Assembly: GCF_017312725.1 (NCBI RefSeq)
Contig: NZ_BOPO01000063.1
Coordinates: forward strand, 1 to 64,000
Length of the DNA: 64,000 nucleotides
Source: Actinocatenispora comari
GTDB lineage: Bacteria; Actinomycetota; Actinomycetes; Mycobacteriales; Micromonosporaceae
Direction: 5' to 3'
Below the pieces are notes generated by a model that was not told the DNA's origin, ran no database searches, and worked only from the letters and a program-made list of their open reading frames with translations. Each line of letters opens with the position of its first letter. Position 1 is the stretch's first letter. Shown one piece after another: positions 1-12,820 of this stretch. The position numbers and the translations under genes were made by a program.

Positions 1-1
1 G

Positions 2-898
2 CTGCGTCGTACGGTCGCCGCGGTGGCCGTTGCCGCGCTCACCGCCGCGTTCGCGGTCGCGGTCGGCGGTGACGCGGTGCGGCCGGCACCGCGGCCCTCG
101 CTCGGCGACGCCGCGACCGCCGACCCATGCGCGCTGCTCGACCCGGCCGGGCTGCGCCGGTACGGCGACGTGGACGTGCAGACCGCCTACGGCAACTTCA
201 ACCGGTGCGACGCGATAGTCGACCGTGACCACGGCGCCGACCTCGACGTGCAGGTCGAGTTCGACGTCGGCGCGGTACCCGGGCCGCGCGCCACCGTCGC
301 CGGACTCCCGGTGCACCGGGAGAGGCAGGACGACGGCGCGTGCGCCCGAGAGATCCCGGTACCGGGCGGCTACCGGGTCTGGGTCGTCGCGGTACTCGAC
401 GGCGACGGGAGGGCCGACCTGTGCCCGGTCGCCGACACCGCGACGACCGCGGCGGTCGGCGTGCTGCGCCGCGGTACGGTGCCGCGGCGCGCGCCGTTCC
501 CGACCGGCTCGCTCGGCCGGGTCGACGGCTGCACGCTGCTGCGTGGCGTGTCCGGGGTGGCCACCCCGATCGACCGCGGCTTCGCCGGCTGGGACTGCGC
601 CGCGGACGGCGCCAAGCACACCTCGCTGCGCTGGCGTTTCGACCGAAACCAGCCGCTGACCAGCGAGGACGGTCGACCGATCCGGCTTGCCGGCCGGTCC
701 GCGTTCGTCACCGCCGACGGCGACGGCGACGGCACCTGCCTGGTCCAGGTCGTGCAACGCCGGTACGACGACCCGCGGAACGGACCGACCGAGGAACTGC
801 TGTACCTCGTCGTGCAGGGCGACGGCGCCGGCGAGCGGTACTGCCCGCTCGCCGAACGGCTGGCCGGTGCCGCGGCCCACCGCCTGCCGCCACCCTGA
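2..898 (+). CDS. Exported Cys-patterned protein, 5' end cut by window
   Basis: The reading frame is open to the left edge (Leu-Arg-Arg followed by a 20-residue Ala/Val hydrophobic stretch), so the true start is probably outside the window; a GTG at 23 is only the first start-like codon inside it. The hydrophobic stretch is a signal peptide or membrane anchor and the rest would lie outside the cytoplasm. The exported part contains two similar halves, each with four cysteines in the order C-(A/T)LL, (R/D)C, (A/T)C, C-P-(V/L)-A, resembling DUF3558-like domains of actinobacterial lipoproteins and kinase sensor regions. Function is unknown. With an FHA gene next door it could be the sensor end of a Ser/Thr kinase, but that is inference. 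Confidence 0.65.
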   Translation: MRRTVAAVAVAALTAAFAVAVGGDAVRPAPRPSLGDAATADPCALLDPAGLRRYGDVDVQTAYGNFNRCDAIVDRDHGADLDVQVEFDVGAVPGPRATVAGLPVHRERQDDGACAREIPVPGGYRVWVVAVLDGDGRADLCPVADTATTAAVGVLRRGTVPRRAPFPTGSLGRVDGCTLLRGVSGVATPIDRGFAGWDCAADGAKHTSLRWRFDRNQPLTSEDGRPIRLAGRSAFVTADGDGDGTCLVQVVQRRYDDPRNGPTEELLYLVVQGDGAGERYCPLAERLAGAAAHRLPPP

Positions 899-907
899 CG
901 CCCCGAC

Positions 908-1043
908 ACGCAACGACGACCCCGTGCACAACGACGACCCGACGCGCAACGACCTGGTGCATGACGGCCCGGTGCATGACGGCCCGGTGCATGACGGCCC
1001 GTTGCACGACGGCCTGGCGCGCGATGGCCTGATGCGCAAGGAC
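908..1043. repeat. 15-bp tandem repeat, about nine degenerate units
   Basis: The unit is approximately ccggtgcatgacggc. The central copies (about 954-1013) are nearly identical and the outer ones degenerate. Because 15 is a multiple of three, all frames stay open through it; one frame reads as a pentapeptide repeat V-H-D-G-P. It fills most of the 369-base gap between the first gene and the FHA gene. I see no clear gene, start site or hairpin in the remainder (1044-1267). Confidence 0.75.
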
Positions 1044-1273
1044 CTCGACGTGACGACGATCCGATGCGTGCCGACAACACGGTGCGGGACGGCGACGTGG
1101 TGCGGGGCGGCGACCGAGCCACCGCCGCGCACCGCGTCGTACCCCCGAAGTGCGGCTCGTGCCGGGCACGCGCCGCACTCAGGTTCTAGCCGCCCCCGCC
1201 CGGGAGGGGTCCCGGCCGGCGCCGGGGGGCGGACCGGTCGTGCTAGGAATAAACCGGACGAAAGGCGGTGGTC

Positions 1274-2080
1274 GTGCAGGGCGGGACACGGCGACGAACC
1301 GGTGGCGGGCAGCAACTGCCGCCGGGCCACGACAGCCTGGCGTTCGGCGTACCGGAGTCGGTGCCGGGCACGATCTTCGTCCTGGCGGTCCGGGGCGGCA
1401 TCGAGATGCGGCCCCGGGAGGGACGCACGATCCTCTTCGGGCGCAACCAGGAGGACGTGCACGTCTGCGTCGGCGTGGACGACCGCGGCGTCAGCCGACG
1501 GCACGGCGTGCTGCTGCACACCAGCGGCCGCTGGTGGGTGCGCAACACCGGACGGCTGCCGATCCGGCTGCCCGGCTCGCGGCTGCTGTTCCACGGCGAG
1601 GAGCCGGTGCCGCTCGCGACCGGCTACTCGCCGCTGTTCGTGCGCGGTTCGGCCGACCGCGACCACCTGCTGGAGGTGTACGTCGCGGCCGACGCCGGCG
1701 ACCGCCCGGGTGAGCGCCCGCTGGACGAGACCCAGCCGCCCCGGCTGTGGCGCCTCGCCGACGAGGAACGCGCGGTACTGGTCGTGCTCGGCCAGCGTTA
1801 CCTGCGGCACGACGCGCACCCGCAGCCGCTCGCCTGGCGGCAGGCCGCCGACCAGCTCGCCGAGCTGTACCCGGACGCCGGGTGGACGCCGAAGCGGGTC
1901 GAGCATCACGTCGCGGCGGTGCGTACCCGGTTGTCGACCGCCGGGGTCGCCGGCTTGACCCGCGACGAGGTCGGCGAACCGGTCGGCAACACGCTCAACC
2001 ACAACCTGCTGCGCGAGCTGATGCTGTCCACCACGCTGATCCCGCCGGACCTGGCCCTGCTCGACGCACACCTCGACTGA
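1274..2080 (+). CDS. FHA-domain protein
   Basis: A 268-residue cytoplasmic protein. Residues about 30-110 hold a forkhead-associated domain: the FGRN glycine-arginine motif, then SRRHG and a downstream N-T-G, the phosphothreonine-binding loops. The C-terminal part (about 140-265) is helical and ends in the segment starting TRDEVGEPVG that is typical of actinobacterial FHA/winged-helix proteins. FHA domains read out Ser/Thr kinase signalling; no kinase is visible in the window. GTG 1274 is preferred over GTG 1268 because GAAAGG at 1260-1265 sits 8 nt from it. Domain call is firm, biological role unknown. Confidence 0.82.
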   Translation: MQGGTRRRTGGGQQLPPGHDSLAFGVPESVPGTIFVLAVRGGIEMRPREGRTILFGRNQEDVHVCVGVDDRGVSRRHGVLLHTSGRWWVRNTGRLPIRLPGSRLLFHGEEPVPLATGYSPLFVRGSADRDHLLEVYVAADAGDRPGERPLDETQPPRLWRLADEERAVLVVLGQRYLRHDAHPQPLAWRQAADQLAELYPDAGWTPKRVEHHVAAVRTRLSTAGVAGLTRDEVGEPVGNTLNHNLLRELMLSTTLIPPDLALLDAHLD

Positions 2081-2166
2081 GCAGCCCGAACGATCCGCCG
2101 ACGGGACCGGTCCCGTCCCGGCCTGGCTAGCCTGCCGGCGTCGTTGCCGTGGAAGGGGCTGCCGAG

Positions 2167-2457
2167 ATGGACGCGCTCGTAGAGATCCTGATCGTCGTCG
2201 GGGTCATGCTGATCTACCTGGTACCGGCGGTGATCACCGGGCTGAAGGGCAAGCAGGGCATGGTGACCGCCGGGGTGTTCCTGCACCCGGTCTGGTGGGT
2301 GGGTGCGATCCGGCTGGCCCGCCCCGACTCGTACTGGGCGCGCCGGTTCTACGACGACGCCAAGCGGCGGCGGGCGCTGGAACGCCACGACCGCGGTGCC
2401 GGGCCGGCGCCGGACCACCTCGCCGCGCTCACCGGCGACAGCGCCGGCGACGCCTGA
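2167..2457 (+). CDS. Small membrane protein
   Basis: 96 residues. An N-terminal hydrophobic helix (residues about 4-24) and a weaker hydrophobic stretch around WWVGAIRLA are followed by a basic stretch and an acidic tail. ATG 2167 is chosen because GGAAGGGG (2151-2158) lies 8 nt upstream; an in-frame GTG at 2149 has no such site. A TAGCCT box at 2128-2133 is a plausible -10 for a short leader. Resembles small hypothetical membrane proteins of actinomycetes; no function can be assigned. Confidence 0.7.
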   Translation: MDALVEILIVVGVMLIYLVPAVITGLKGKQGMVTAGVFLHPVWWVGAIRLARPDSYWARRFYDDAKRRRALERHDRGAGPAPDHLAALTGDSAGDA

Positions 2458-2511
2458 CCCCACCGACGCCTGGCCACCGGCGGTGCCCAGCACCACCGGC
2501 GTCCGGTGTGC

Positions 2512-3186
2512 TCAGGGCAGCTTCCAGTCGACTGGGCCGGAACCCTGCTGGACCAGCAGGTCGTTGGCCCGGGTGAACGGCTTCGAGCCGAAGAAACCGC
2601 GGTCGGCCGACATCGGCGACGGGTGCACGCTCTTGAGCACCGGGGTGTCGCCGAGCAACGGCTGCAGCGACTGCGCGTCGCGCCCCCACAGGATCGCGAC
2701 CAGCGGGCCGCCGCGTGCCACCAGCGCCCGGATCGCCGCGTCGGTGACCTTCTCCCAGCCCTTGCCGCGGTGCGCGGCCGGCTTGCCCGGCTGCACGGTC
2801 AGGCAGCGGTTGAGCAGCAGCACGCCGTGCTCGGTCCACGGGGTCAGATCGCCGGTGGCCGGCTTCGGGTAGCCCAGATCGTCGCAGTACTCCCGGAAGA
2901 TGTTGCGCAGGCTGGCCGGGATGCGGCGCTCCGGCGCGACCGAGAACGACAGCCCGACCGCGTCGCCCGGGGTGGGGTAGGGGTCCTGCCCGACGATGAG
3001 CACCCGCACGTCGGCGAGCGGTTGGGTGAAGGCGCGCAGCACCCGGTCGCCGGCCGGCAGGTAGCCCCGGCCCTCCGCGTTCTCCGCCCGCAGGAAGTCG
3101 CCCATCGCACTGATCTGCTCCGCCACCGGCGTCAACGCGTCAGCCCAACTCGCGTCGACGACCTCGGCCAAACCTCGCCCAGTCAT
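2512..3186 (-). CDS. ung: Uracil-DNA glycosylase, family 1
   Basis: 224 residues, normal length. It removes uracil from DNA at the start of base-excision repair. Motif A GQDPYP is at residues 66-71 with the catalytic Asp68 and the family variant [12 protein letters not shown]; the uracil-recognition loop L-N-R is near 125-127; motif B HPSPMS is at 188-193. The ATG at 3186 follows a TAGGCT box by 8 nt with no Shine-Dalgarno sequence, so the mRNA may be leaderless. An upstream in-frame extension to 3402 has no family similarity and runs into the MerR gene. Confidence 0.95.
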   Translation of the reverse strand: MTGRGLAEVVDASWADALTPVAEQISAMGDFLRAENAEGRGYLPAGDRVLRAFTQPLADVRVLIVGQDPYPTPGDAVGLSFSVAPERRIPASLRNIFREYCDDLGYPKPATGDLTPWTEHGVLLLNRCLTVQPGKPAAHRGKGWEKVTDAAIRALVARGGPLVAILWGRDAQSLQPLLGDTPVLKSVHPSPMSADRGFFGSKPFTRANDLLVQQGSGPVDWKLP

Positions 3187-3194
3187 GACCGCGG

Positions 3195-3200
3195 AGCCTA
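3195..3200 (-). promoter_or_regulatory. Candidate -10 box of leaderless ung mRNA
   Basis: On the minus strand TAGGCT ends 8 nt before the ATG of ung. No GGAG-like sequence lies between, so transcription would start at or near the start codon. Part of a repeated pattern in this window. Confidence 0.45.
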
Positions 3201-3241
3201 CCCACCGGGTACGACACGGGCACACATCGGGTGTCCGCCGG

Positions 3242-4060
3242 TCACTCCCGCTCCACCGGTTCCTGGAGTTCGGTGACCCAGTCGGACTGGTCCGGCCCCG
3301 GGCAGGACAGGTACAGCTCGCGGTATCCGGTGGACCGGTACCCGTGGTCGCCGATCCAGCGCCCGAGCGCCTGGAACGACGGGTCGGACTCGGCCATCGC
3401 ACCGTGGTGCACCAGCGTCGCCGCGGTCGCCACCGGCGGCAGGTCGACCACCTCGAACGGGTACGCCGGGTCCGGCGCCACCGCCACCGGCACGCCGGCG
3501 TGCACCAGCACCCCGCCGCCCGGATCGTCGGTGTACCAGGCGATGTCGGCCGCCGCAGCCCGCACGTGGTGCGCGTCGAGCAGGGTGCGCAGCCGCCCGT
3601 ACAGCGGGACGATCACCGGCGTGATGTCCGCCGGGTCCCAGCTCGCGGCCACGCCCGTCAGCTGCGCCAGGCGAACCGCGGGGAGGTTCTTGAGCACGAT
3701 CTCGGCGGTGGGCAGGTGCCCCTCGCGCTCGATCACCGCCAGCCGCGCCTCGACGCCGGCCAGCCGGGCCGTGTCCGCCTCGATCTGCTGCCGCAGCTGG
3801 GCGTGCCGCAGCCGCAGCATCCCGCGCAGCTGCTCGGCGGAGAGCTGGTCGTCGAGCACGGCGCGGATCTGGGCGAGGCTGAGCCCGAGCTCCTTCAGCG
3901 CCACGATCCGGTTCAGCCGGGCCAGCTGGTCGGCGGTGTAGTACCGGTAGCCGGTGGCGGCGTCGACCCGGGCCGGGGCCAGCAACCCGAGCGCGTCGTA
4001 GTGCCGTAGCATCCGTACCGACACCCGGCCGTGCCGGGCGAAGTCCCCGATCGTCAACAT
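3242..4060 (-). CDS. MerR-family regulator with effector-binding domain
   Basis: 272 residues. The N-terminal 70 residues are a MerR winged helix-turn-helix ([20 protein letters not shown], then [13 protein letters not shown]). Residues about 75-115 form the dimerising coiled coil, and 120-270 fit a GyrI/BmrR-like small-molecule-binding domain. There is no Cys cluster, so it should sense an organic ligand rather than metal. It lies 55 nt upstream of ung on the same strand and may act on its own promoter. Target genes are not evident. Confidence 0.88.
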   Translation of the reverse strand: MLTIGDFARHGRVSVRMLRHYDALGLLAPARVDAATGYRYYTADQLARLNRIVALKELGLSLAQIRAVLDDQLSAEQLRGMLRLRHAQLRQQIEADTARLAGVEARLAVIEREGHLPTAEIVLKNLPAVRLAQLTGVAASWDPADITPVIVPLYGRLRTLLDAHHVRAAAADIAWYTDDPGGGVLVHAGVPVAVAPDPAYPFEVVDLPPVATAATLVHHGAMAESDPSFQALGRWIGDHGYRSTGYRELYLSCPGPDQSDWVTELQEPVERE

Positions 4061-4125
4061 GGCGTGTCGTCCTGCCCCCTGCCACCGCCTCGGGTCAAGG
4101 ATGCGCCCTGCCGCCGGTGACGCCG

Positions 4126-4161
4126 CGGCGCCCCGCCGGTCGGGTGACCGGCGGGGCGCCG
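4126..4161 (-). terminator. Strong hairpin terminator of the S1 protease gene
   Basis: A perfect 16-bp inverted repeat with a 4-nt loop: arm 4126-4141, loop GGGT, arm 4146-4161. It sits 10 nt past the stop codon of the minus-strand protease and upstream of the MerR gene. No T-run follows, as is usual for actinomycete terminators. Confidence 0.8.
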
Positions 4162-4171
4162 ACGGGTGCGG

Positions 4172-5047
4172 TCAGTAGACGGTGACGCCGTAGGCGCTGG
4201 CGGCCTGCGGCAACGGCTGGAAGAACGTGGTACCGCCGGAGGTGCAGTCACCGCTGCCGCCGGAGGTGATGCCGAGGCCCTTGGACCCGTCGTACATCGG
4301 GCCGCCGGAGTCGCCCGGCTCGGCGCAGACGGTGGTCTGGATCAGGCCGCGCACCGTACCGCCGCCGCCCGAGTAGTGCACGGTGACGTCCAGCGCGGTG
4401 ACCGTGCCGCTGTGCGTACCGGACGTCGAGCCGGTGCGCTTGACCGACTCGCCGACGTACGCGTTCGCCGCGGTGAAGCCGCCCGGATGGCTCAGCGAGC
4501 TGTTGTCGTACCGGACGAGCGCGTAGTCGTGGCCGGGGAACGTGTAGCCGACCGTCGGCCCGATCAGGGTGCGGTGCCCGGAGTCGGTGTACCAGGTGTC
4601 CGCGACCTGGCCGCAGTGCCCGGCGGTGAGGAAGTAGTAGGTGCCGCCCTTGACCACGTTGAACCCGAGCGAGCACCGGTACTGGCCGCCGTAGATGGCG
4701 GCGCCGGCCGAAAGCAGCGGACGGAACACGCCCGCGGTGCGGGTGACGTGCACCGCGGCGGTGTCGCCGGCGGCCTTCCGGATCGTGGCGAGCTCGCCGG
4801 CCGACACGGTGCTGTCGGCGGTCACCACGACCCGGTGGGCCGCGGTGTCGGTGTACCAGGCGATGCCGCCGATGCCGGTGTTCGCCACGGCGGCGCCCAC
4901 CCCGGCGAGTCGGCTGGCGCTGGGCGCAGACGGCGCCGCCGTGGCGGCGGCGGGCAGGCTGAGCGCGGACGCCGCGGCGAGGCCGACGGCGGCGGCGAGG
5001 GTTCGGATCGTGCGGGCGAGGCGGTGCGGGGCAGGGGAGATCGGCAC
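4172..5047 (-). CDS. Secreted S1-family serine protease (streptogrisin-like)
   Basis: 291 residues: signal peptide (1 to about 38), pro-region (about 39-116), mature chymotrypsin-fold domain starting near [10 protein letters not shown]. The triad is visible: His144 in TAGHC, Asp174 in HDYALVRYD, Ser247 in GDSGGP, with the paired Cys125/Cys145 and Cys241 plus a later Cys. The pro-region resembles the inhibitory propeptide of alpha-lytic/streptogrisin proteases, so the enzyme is probably secreted as a zymogen and cleaves itself. Start GTG 5047 is fixed by AAGGAGG five nucleotides upstream. It is a single-gene unit with its own terminator. Confidence 0.92.
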   Translation of the reverse strand: MPISPAPHRLARTIRTLAAAVGLAAASALSLPAAATAAPSAPSASRLAGVGAAVANTGIGGIAWYTDTAAHRVVVTADSTVSAGELATIRKAAGDTAAVHVTRTAGVFRPLLSAGAAIYGGQYRCSLGFNVVKGGTYYFLTAGHCGQVADTWYTDSGHRTLIGPTVGYTFPGHDYALVRYDNSSLSHPGGFTAANAYVGESVKRTGSTSGTHSGTVTALDVTVHYSGGGGTVRGLIQTTVCAEPGDSGGPMYDGSKGLGITSGGSGDCTSGGTTFFQPLPQAASAYGVTVY

Positions 5048-5240
5048 GGGTTCCTCCTTCACGGTGCCGGGGCGGGGGCTCGCCTCGGCTGGGGATGAGA
5101 CCGTCGTTGAATCCCGTTTCCTGCCATACGGTACTCGGAAGGAGACATTCGGCAATGGTCAGGCTTTCGGCGGAAAAACCTGTCGTATCGCGTCTCGTCG
5201 CGCTCGGTACTCCCGTTCGGCCCGGTGCCGGGCGGGTCGG

Positions 5241-6643
5241 TCAGGCGCTGGGCAGGTCGCCGGGCGGCGGCACCTCGAAGCCGAGCATCCGGGCGATCGA
5301 GCGCAGCGGGATCCACCGCCAGGCCGGCCGGTGCCGCGCCTCGTAGACCACCTCGTACACCGCCTTGTCCAGCTCGTACGCGCGCAGCAGGGTGCGGTGC
5401 CGGCCGGGGTCCTGGCCGGCGGCCTCGGTGTACCCGGCCGTGAACGCCGACCGGTTGCGCGCCGCCCACTCCTGCGCCCGGTACTCCAGCTGGTGGTCGG
5501 CGCCCTCGCCGACGAGCAGGTGCTCGGCCGCGTAGTCGAACGAGCGGAGCATCCCGGCGACGTCGCGCAGCGGCGAGTCGGACCGGACCCGTTCGGCGAG
5601 GGGCTTGACCGGTTCGCCCTCGAAGTCGATCAGCAGCCAGCCGGTCGGGGTACGCAGCGCCTGGCCGAGGTGCAGATCGCCGTGGATGCGCTGGATCGGG
5701 TACGGCGCGGTGAGGTCGGCGACGGCGGTGAACTCCGCGCCCAGCCGGGCCGCGTACCGGGCCAGCTCGGGCACGGTACGCACCGCGTCGGCGAGCCGGC
5801 CGATCATCGCCGCGGACAGCTCGGCGTGCCCGTCGGCGTCCCGCTGGCCGGAACCCAGCGCGGTGACCAGGTCGGTGTGCACCGCGGCGACCGCCGCACC
5901 GAGCCGGTGCGCCTCGGCGGCGAAGTCGCCGCCCACCTCGTCCGCCTTCAGGTCGCCCTCGGCGAACAGGTCGCGCACGCTCGCGGTGGCCATCGCCCAG
6001 CCGTCCGCCGAGTTCGCCGCGTAGGCCGACAGCATCCCGTACGACACGGCCGCGCCGGACAGCTCGCCGCCGATCTCGCCGAGCAGCGGCGCCACGTGCG
6101 GGCAGCCGACCCGGCGCAGCGCCCGGTTCAGCTCCACGTCCGGGTTGGCGCCGGGGGTGGGGCGGCGGAACAGCTTCAGGATCGACTCCTCGTCGAACAC
6201 CACCGACGAGTTCGACTGCTCCACCTCGACCACCCGGCTCGGCAGGCCGCGGGTGATGGTCGCGCCAGGCTCCGGCCGGAACACCAGGCCGCCGTGCTGC
6301 TCGCCGCCGGCCAACGCGCCCAGCAGCAGGTCGGCCAGCTCGTCGTCCCACAGCCCGGCGAACCCGACGTGGCTGCCGACGGTACCGATCCGGGCGTGCT
6401 CCAGCTTCTCCGGCAGCGCGGTGCGCCAGCCGACCAGCAGCTGGTAGCGCTCCGGCTCGCCGGTCGCGTACCGCACCTCGACGACCAGGTGGTCCAGCCG
6501 TGGCTGCACGTCGCCCAGCGGTACGGCCGACACCGGGGTCACCGCCTCGATCGAGCGGTGCTTGCCGGCGAACCAGCGCTGCTCGGGCAGCCACCGGGCG
6601 AACGCGCCGGCCAGCGCCACCGCCCGGTCGGTGGCAGTGGGGC

Positions 6644-6647
<4 letters not shown>
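5241..6647 (-). CDS. mak: Maltokinase
   Basis: 468 residues, the usual length. It phosphorylates maltose with ATP to give maltose-1-phosphate, the donor for GlgE. The aminoglycoside-phosphotransferase-like C-lobe is clear: HGDLHLGQ at residues 322-329 (catalytic Asp) and the metal-binding DFEGEP at 341-346. The N-terminal region carries the W-F-A-G-K-H cap typical of actinobacterial Mak. The ATG overlaps the treS stop codon (ATGA), so it is translated with treS as the third gene of glgE-treS-mak. Together these convert trehalose into linear alpha-1,4-glucan. Confidence 0.95.
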
Positions 6648-8491
<1,844 letters not shown>

Positions 8492-8529
8492 CGCGCACCT
8501 CGCGCTTCGCCGTTGTCTCTGTTGTCGTG

Positions 8530-8560
8530 TGGGTGGGGGGTGGGTGTGGCTCGGGGTGGG
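8530..8560. other. G-rich tract with G-quadruplex potential between glgE and treS
   Basis: The plus strand has GGG-T-GGGGGG-T-GGG-TGTGGCTC-GGGG-T-GGG, more than four runs of three or more G with short loops, filling the 69-nt gap between glgE and treS. It lies on the strand opposite the mRNA, so any structure would form in the template DNA during transcription. Confidence 0.5.
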
Positions 8561-10528
<1,968 letters not shown>

Positions 10529-10667
10529 CGGTGTCCACGGTATCCACCGACATGCCGTCGCGCACTACGCCGCGCTCATCCGTCCTCGCGATGTGTCGTC
10601 GCGTTGCCGTCACGGACGGCCGGCGGTCACCGGTCGGTGGTCGGGTCCGGCGAGGCGGCGGAGCCGG

Positions 10668-11207
10668 TCAGCTGGCGGCGATCTTCACGATGGCGATGAT
10701 CACCGCGATGATCGCGGCCACCACGGCGACGCCGATCCGGATCGCGAGCCGGATCGCGAGCGTCCTGCCCACGCCGGCGGCGACCTCCCCGAACCCGCTC
10801 GAGCGCGGCTGCCCCAGCTGCATCGGCCGGTACGGGTCGTACCCGGGCGGGCCGTACTGCGGTGCCCCCTGCGCCGGGTACTGCCCGTTCGGCGCCGGCG
10901 CACCGCCGCCCTGGTACGGCGCCGACTGGTACGGGCCACCCTGGCCCGGCGCGCCCTGGCCCGGCGCGCTCGGGTACGGCGCCGACTGGTACGGGCCGCC
11001 CTGCGCCGGCGCCCCCGGGTACGGCGCCGACGGGTACGGCGGGGACTGCGGCGGCATCGCCGGAGCGGGCGCCGGCTGGTACGGCGGGACACCGGGCGCG
11101 CCGCTCGTCGGTGGGCCCGGCACCGGTGGGTTCGACATCGGTGGCGCTGGCATCGGCTGACCGTACGGCGGCGGGTACTGCGGGCCGCCGGTCGGCGGGT
11201 AGGACAT
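10668..11207 (-). CDS. Pro/Gly/Tyr-rich protein with C-terminal membrane helix
   Basis: 179 residues. Residues 1 to about 130 are low-complexity and disordered, with repeats of the type P-Y-Q-S-A-P-Y and G-G-P-Y. The last ~30 residues are a single hydrophobic helix (IGVAVVAAIIAVIIAIV) ending in K-I-A-A-S, so the tail should sit in the membrane with the disordered part in the cytoplasm. GGAGAC lies just before ATG 11207 and a TAGCGT box lies about 45 nt further up. It is 139 nt upstream of glgE; a link to glucan metabolism is not shown. Confidence 0.7.
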   Translation of the reverse strand: MSYPPTGGPQYPPPYGQPMPAPPMSNPPVPGPPTSGAPGVPPYQPAPAPAMPPQSPPYPSAPYPGAPAQGGPYQSAPYPSAPGQGAPGQGGPYQSAPYQGGGAPAPNGQYPAQGAPQYGPPGYDPYRPMQLGQPRSSGFGEVAAGVGRTLAIRLAIRIGVAVVAAIIAVIIAIVKIAAS

Positions 11208-11279
11208 GACGTCTCCACGGACGGGCTTCGCGCTGGCCGTGCCACGCTACCGCGCCCGCCGCCGGCCGGCGCGCGCCCG

Positions 11280-12755
11280 TCAGCCGGCGAGCAGCGCCTC
11301 GGCGGCCGCCCGGGCGTTCGCCGGGCCGGCGCCGAAGGTGGCGAGGTAGCCCACCGCGCGCGGCGGCCGCCACGCCGGCCAGCCCATCTCCACCAGCACC
11401 ACCTGCGGGTAGGCGGCGGTGATCTGCTCGATCACCTCGCGGATCCGGGCGTGCCGGTGGGTGTCCCGGCTGACCAGGATCAGCGGCCCGCCGGCGGCCC
11501 GGCGGGCCAGCGCGTCCACGTCGATCGGCTCGTCCGACAGCGGCCGCAGCCGGACCAGGTCGGCCGGCGCGTCGGCCGCCTCCAGGTAGGGCAGCAGCCC
11601 CCAGGGCACCTCGCCGACCGCGATCGTGGGTGGCGCGTCCAGCTCGACGATCAGCGGCCGCGGCGAGCGGGGGAGCGCGCCGTACACGCGCAGCGCGCGG
11701 CGGGCGGCGGCGAGCCCGATCTCGTCCGGTACCGGCGCCGGAACGCCGCCGGTGGCCCGGTCGGCCCGGGTGGCGGCGGCCAGGACGGCGGAGCGGCGGG
11801 CGGCGTCGGCGAGCCGCTCGGCGGACAGCCGACCGTCGTGCACGGCGGCGACGATCTCCGCCACCGTCGCCTCGACCAGCTCCTCGGTGATCCGCGAGCC
11901 GAGGCAGAGCAGGTCGGCGCCGGCGGCGAGCGACCGGACCGCGGCGGGGCCCATGCCGGCATCGCCGGCGGCGCCGCCCATCTCCAGCGCGTCGGTGATG
12001 ATCGCGCCGCCGAAGCCGAGCTCGCCGCGCAGCAGGTCGCCCAGCGCGGCCCGGCTGAAGGTGGCCGGCAGGTCACCGGTGAGCGCCGGTACCCGCAGGT
12101 GCGCGGTCATGATCGCCGGCGCACCGGCGCCGATGGCGGCGGCGAACGGCGGCAGGTCGCGCTGGCGCAGCACCGACAGGGGCGCGTCCACCACCGGTAC
12201 CGCCTCGTGCGAGTCGACCCGGGTCGCGCCGTGCCCGGGGAAGTGCTTGGCGCAGGCGGCCACGCCGGCGTCACCGAGACCGCGGACCGCGGCGACGGTG
12301 TGCGCGGCGACCCGGGCCGGGTCGGTGCCGAACGAGCGGGTACCGATGACCGGGTTGTCCGGCGCGGAGTTGACGTCGACGGTGGGGGCCAGGTCGAGCG
12401 TGATGCCCAGCGCGGCCAGCTCGCCGCCGAGCGCCGCGTACACCTGGCGAGTCAGGTTCTCGTCGTCGACCGCGCCCAGCGCCGCGTTGCCGGGGTAGCG
12501 CGACCCGGAGGTGTAGCCGAGCCGGGTGACGTCGCCGCCCTCCTCGTCGAGCGCCACGATCAGCTCCGGCCGGTCCGAACGCAACGTCGAGATCAGCCCG
12601 GTGATCTGGGGTTCGTCCACGATGTTGTGGCCGAACAGGACCACCCCGCCGAGCCCCTCGTCGCCGAGCCGGCGCACCCAGTCGGGTGCGGTCGCGTCCG
12701 GGAACGCGGCGAGCAGGGTGCGCAGCGCCTGGCCGCGTAACGACGGATCGGTCAT
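11280..12755 (-). CDS. GH3 beta-N-acetylhexosaminidase (DasD/NagZ-like), cytoplasmic
   Basis: 491 residues without a signal peptide. The NagZ-type GH3 barrel shows K-H-F-P-G-H at 170-175, the catalytic His/Asp dyad in D-S-H at 181-183 and the nucleophile Asp255 in IITDALEMG. Predicted to release N-acetylglucosamine from imported chitobiose. It ends the uptake operon, as dasD ends dasABCD in streptomycetes. ATG 12755 is preferred because AAGGGAAGGG precedes it; an alternative ATG at 12824 overlaps the permease stop (ATGA) but has its purine run directly against the start. The C-terminal ~200 residues are an additional GH3 domain. Confidence 0.85.
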   Translation of the reverse strand: MTDPSLRGQALRTLLAAFPDATAPDWVRRLGDEGLGGVVLFGHNIVDEPQITGLISTLRSDRPELIVALDEEGGDVTRLGYTSGSRYPGNAALGAVDDENLTRQVYAALGGELAALGITLDLAPTVDVNSAPDNPVIGTRSFGTDPARVAAHTVAAVRGLGDAGVAACAKHFPGHGATRVDSHEAVPVVDAPLSVLRQRDLPPFAAAIGAGAPAIMTAHLRVPALTGDLPATFSRAALGDLLRGELGFGGAIITDALEMGGAAGDAGMGPAAVRSLAAGADLLCLGSRITEELVEATVAEIVAAVHDGRLSAERLADAARRSAVLAAATRADRATGGVPAPVPDEIGLAAARRALRVYGALPRSPRPLIVELDAPPTIAVGEVPWGLLPYLEAADAPADLVRLRPLSDEPIDVDALARRAAGGPLILVSRDTHRHARIREVIEQITAAYPQVVLVEMGWPAWRPPRAVGYLATFGAGPANARAAAEALLAG

Positions 12756-12820
12756 CGGTTGGGTGCCCTTCCCTTGCCCACTGCGCTGCGCGGAACCACT
12801 GCTTCCCGGACCCACCGCCG

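Noticed and set aside
908-1043. CRISPR-like array
   Set aside because: Units are contiguous 15-mers without spacers and no cas genes are present.
11208-11279. Mobile-element remnants anywhere in the window
   Set aside because: No transposase, integrase, terminal inverted repeats or tRNA-flanked segment was found; the possible 80-bp insertion at gatA is reported separately.
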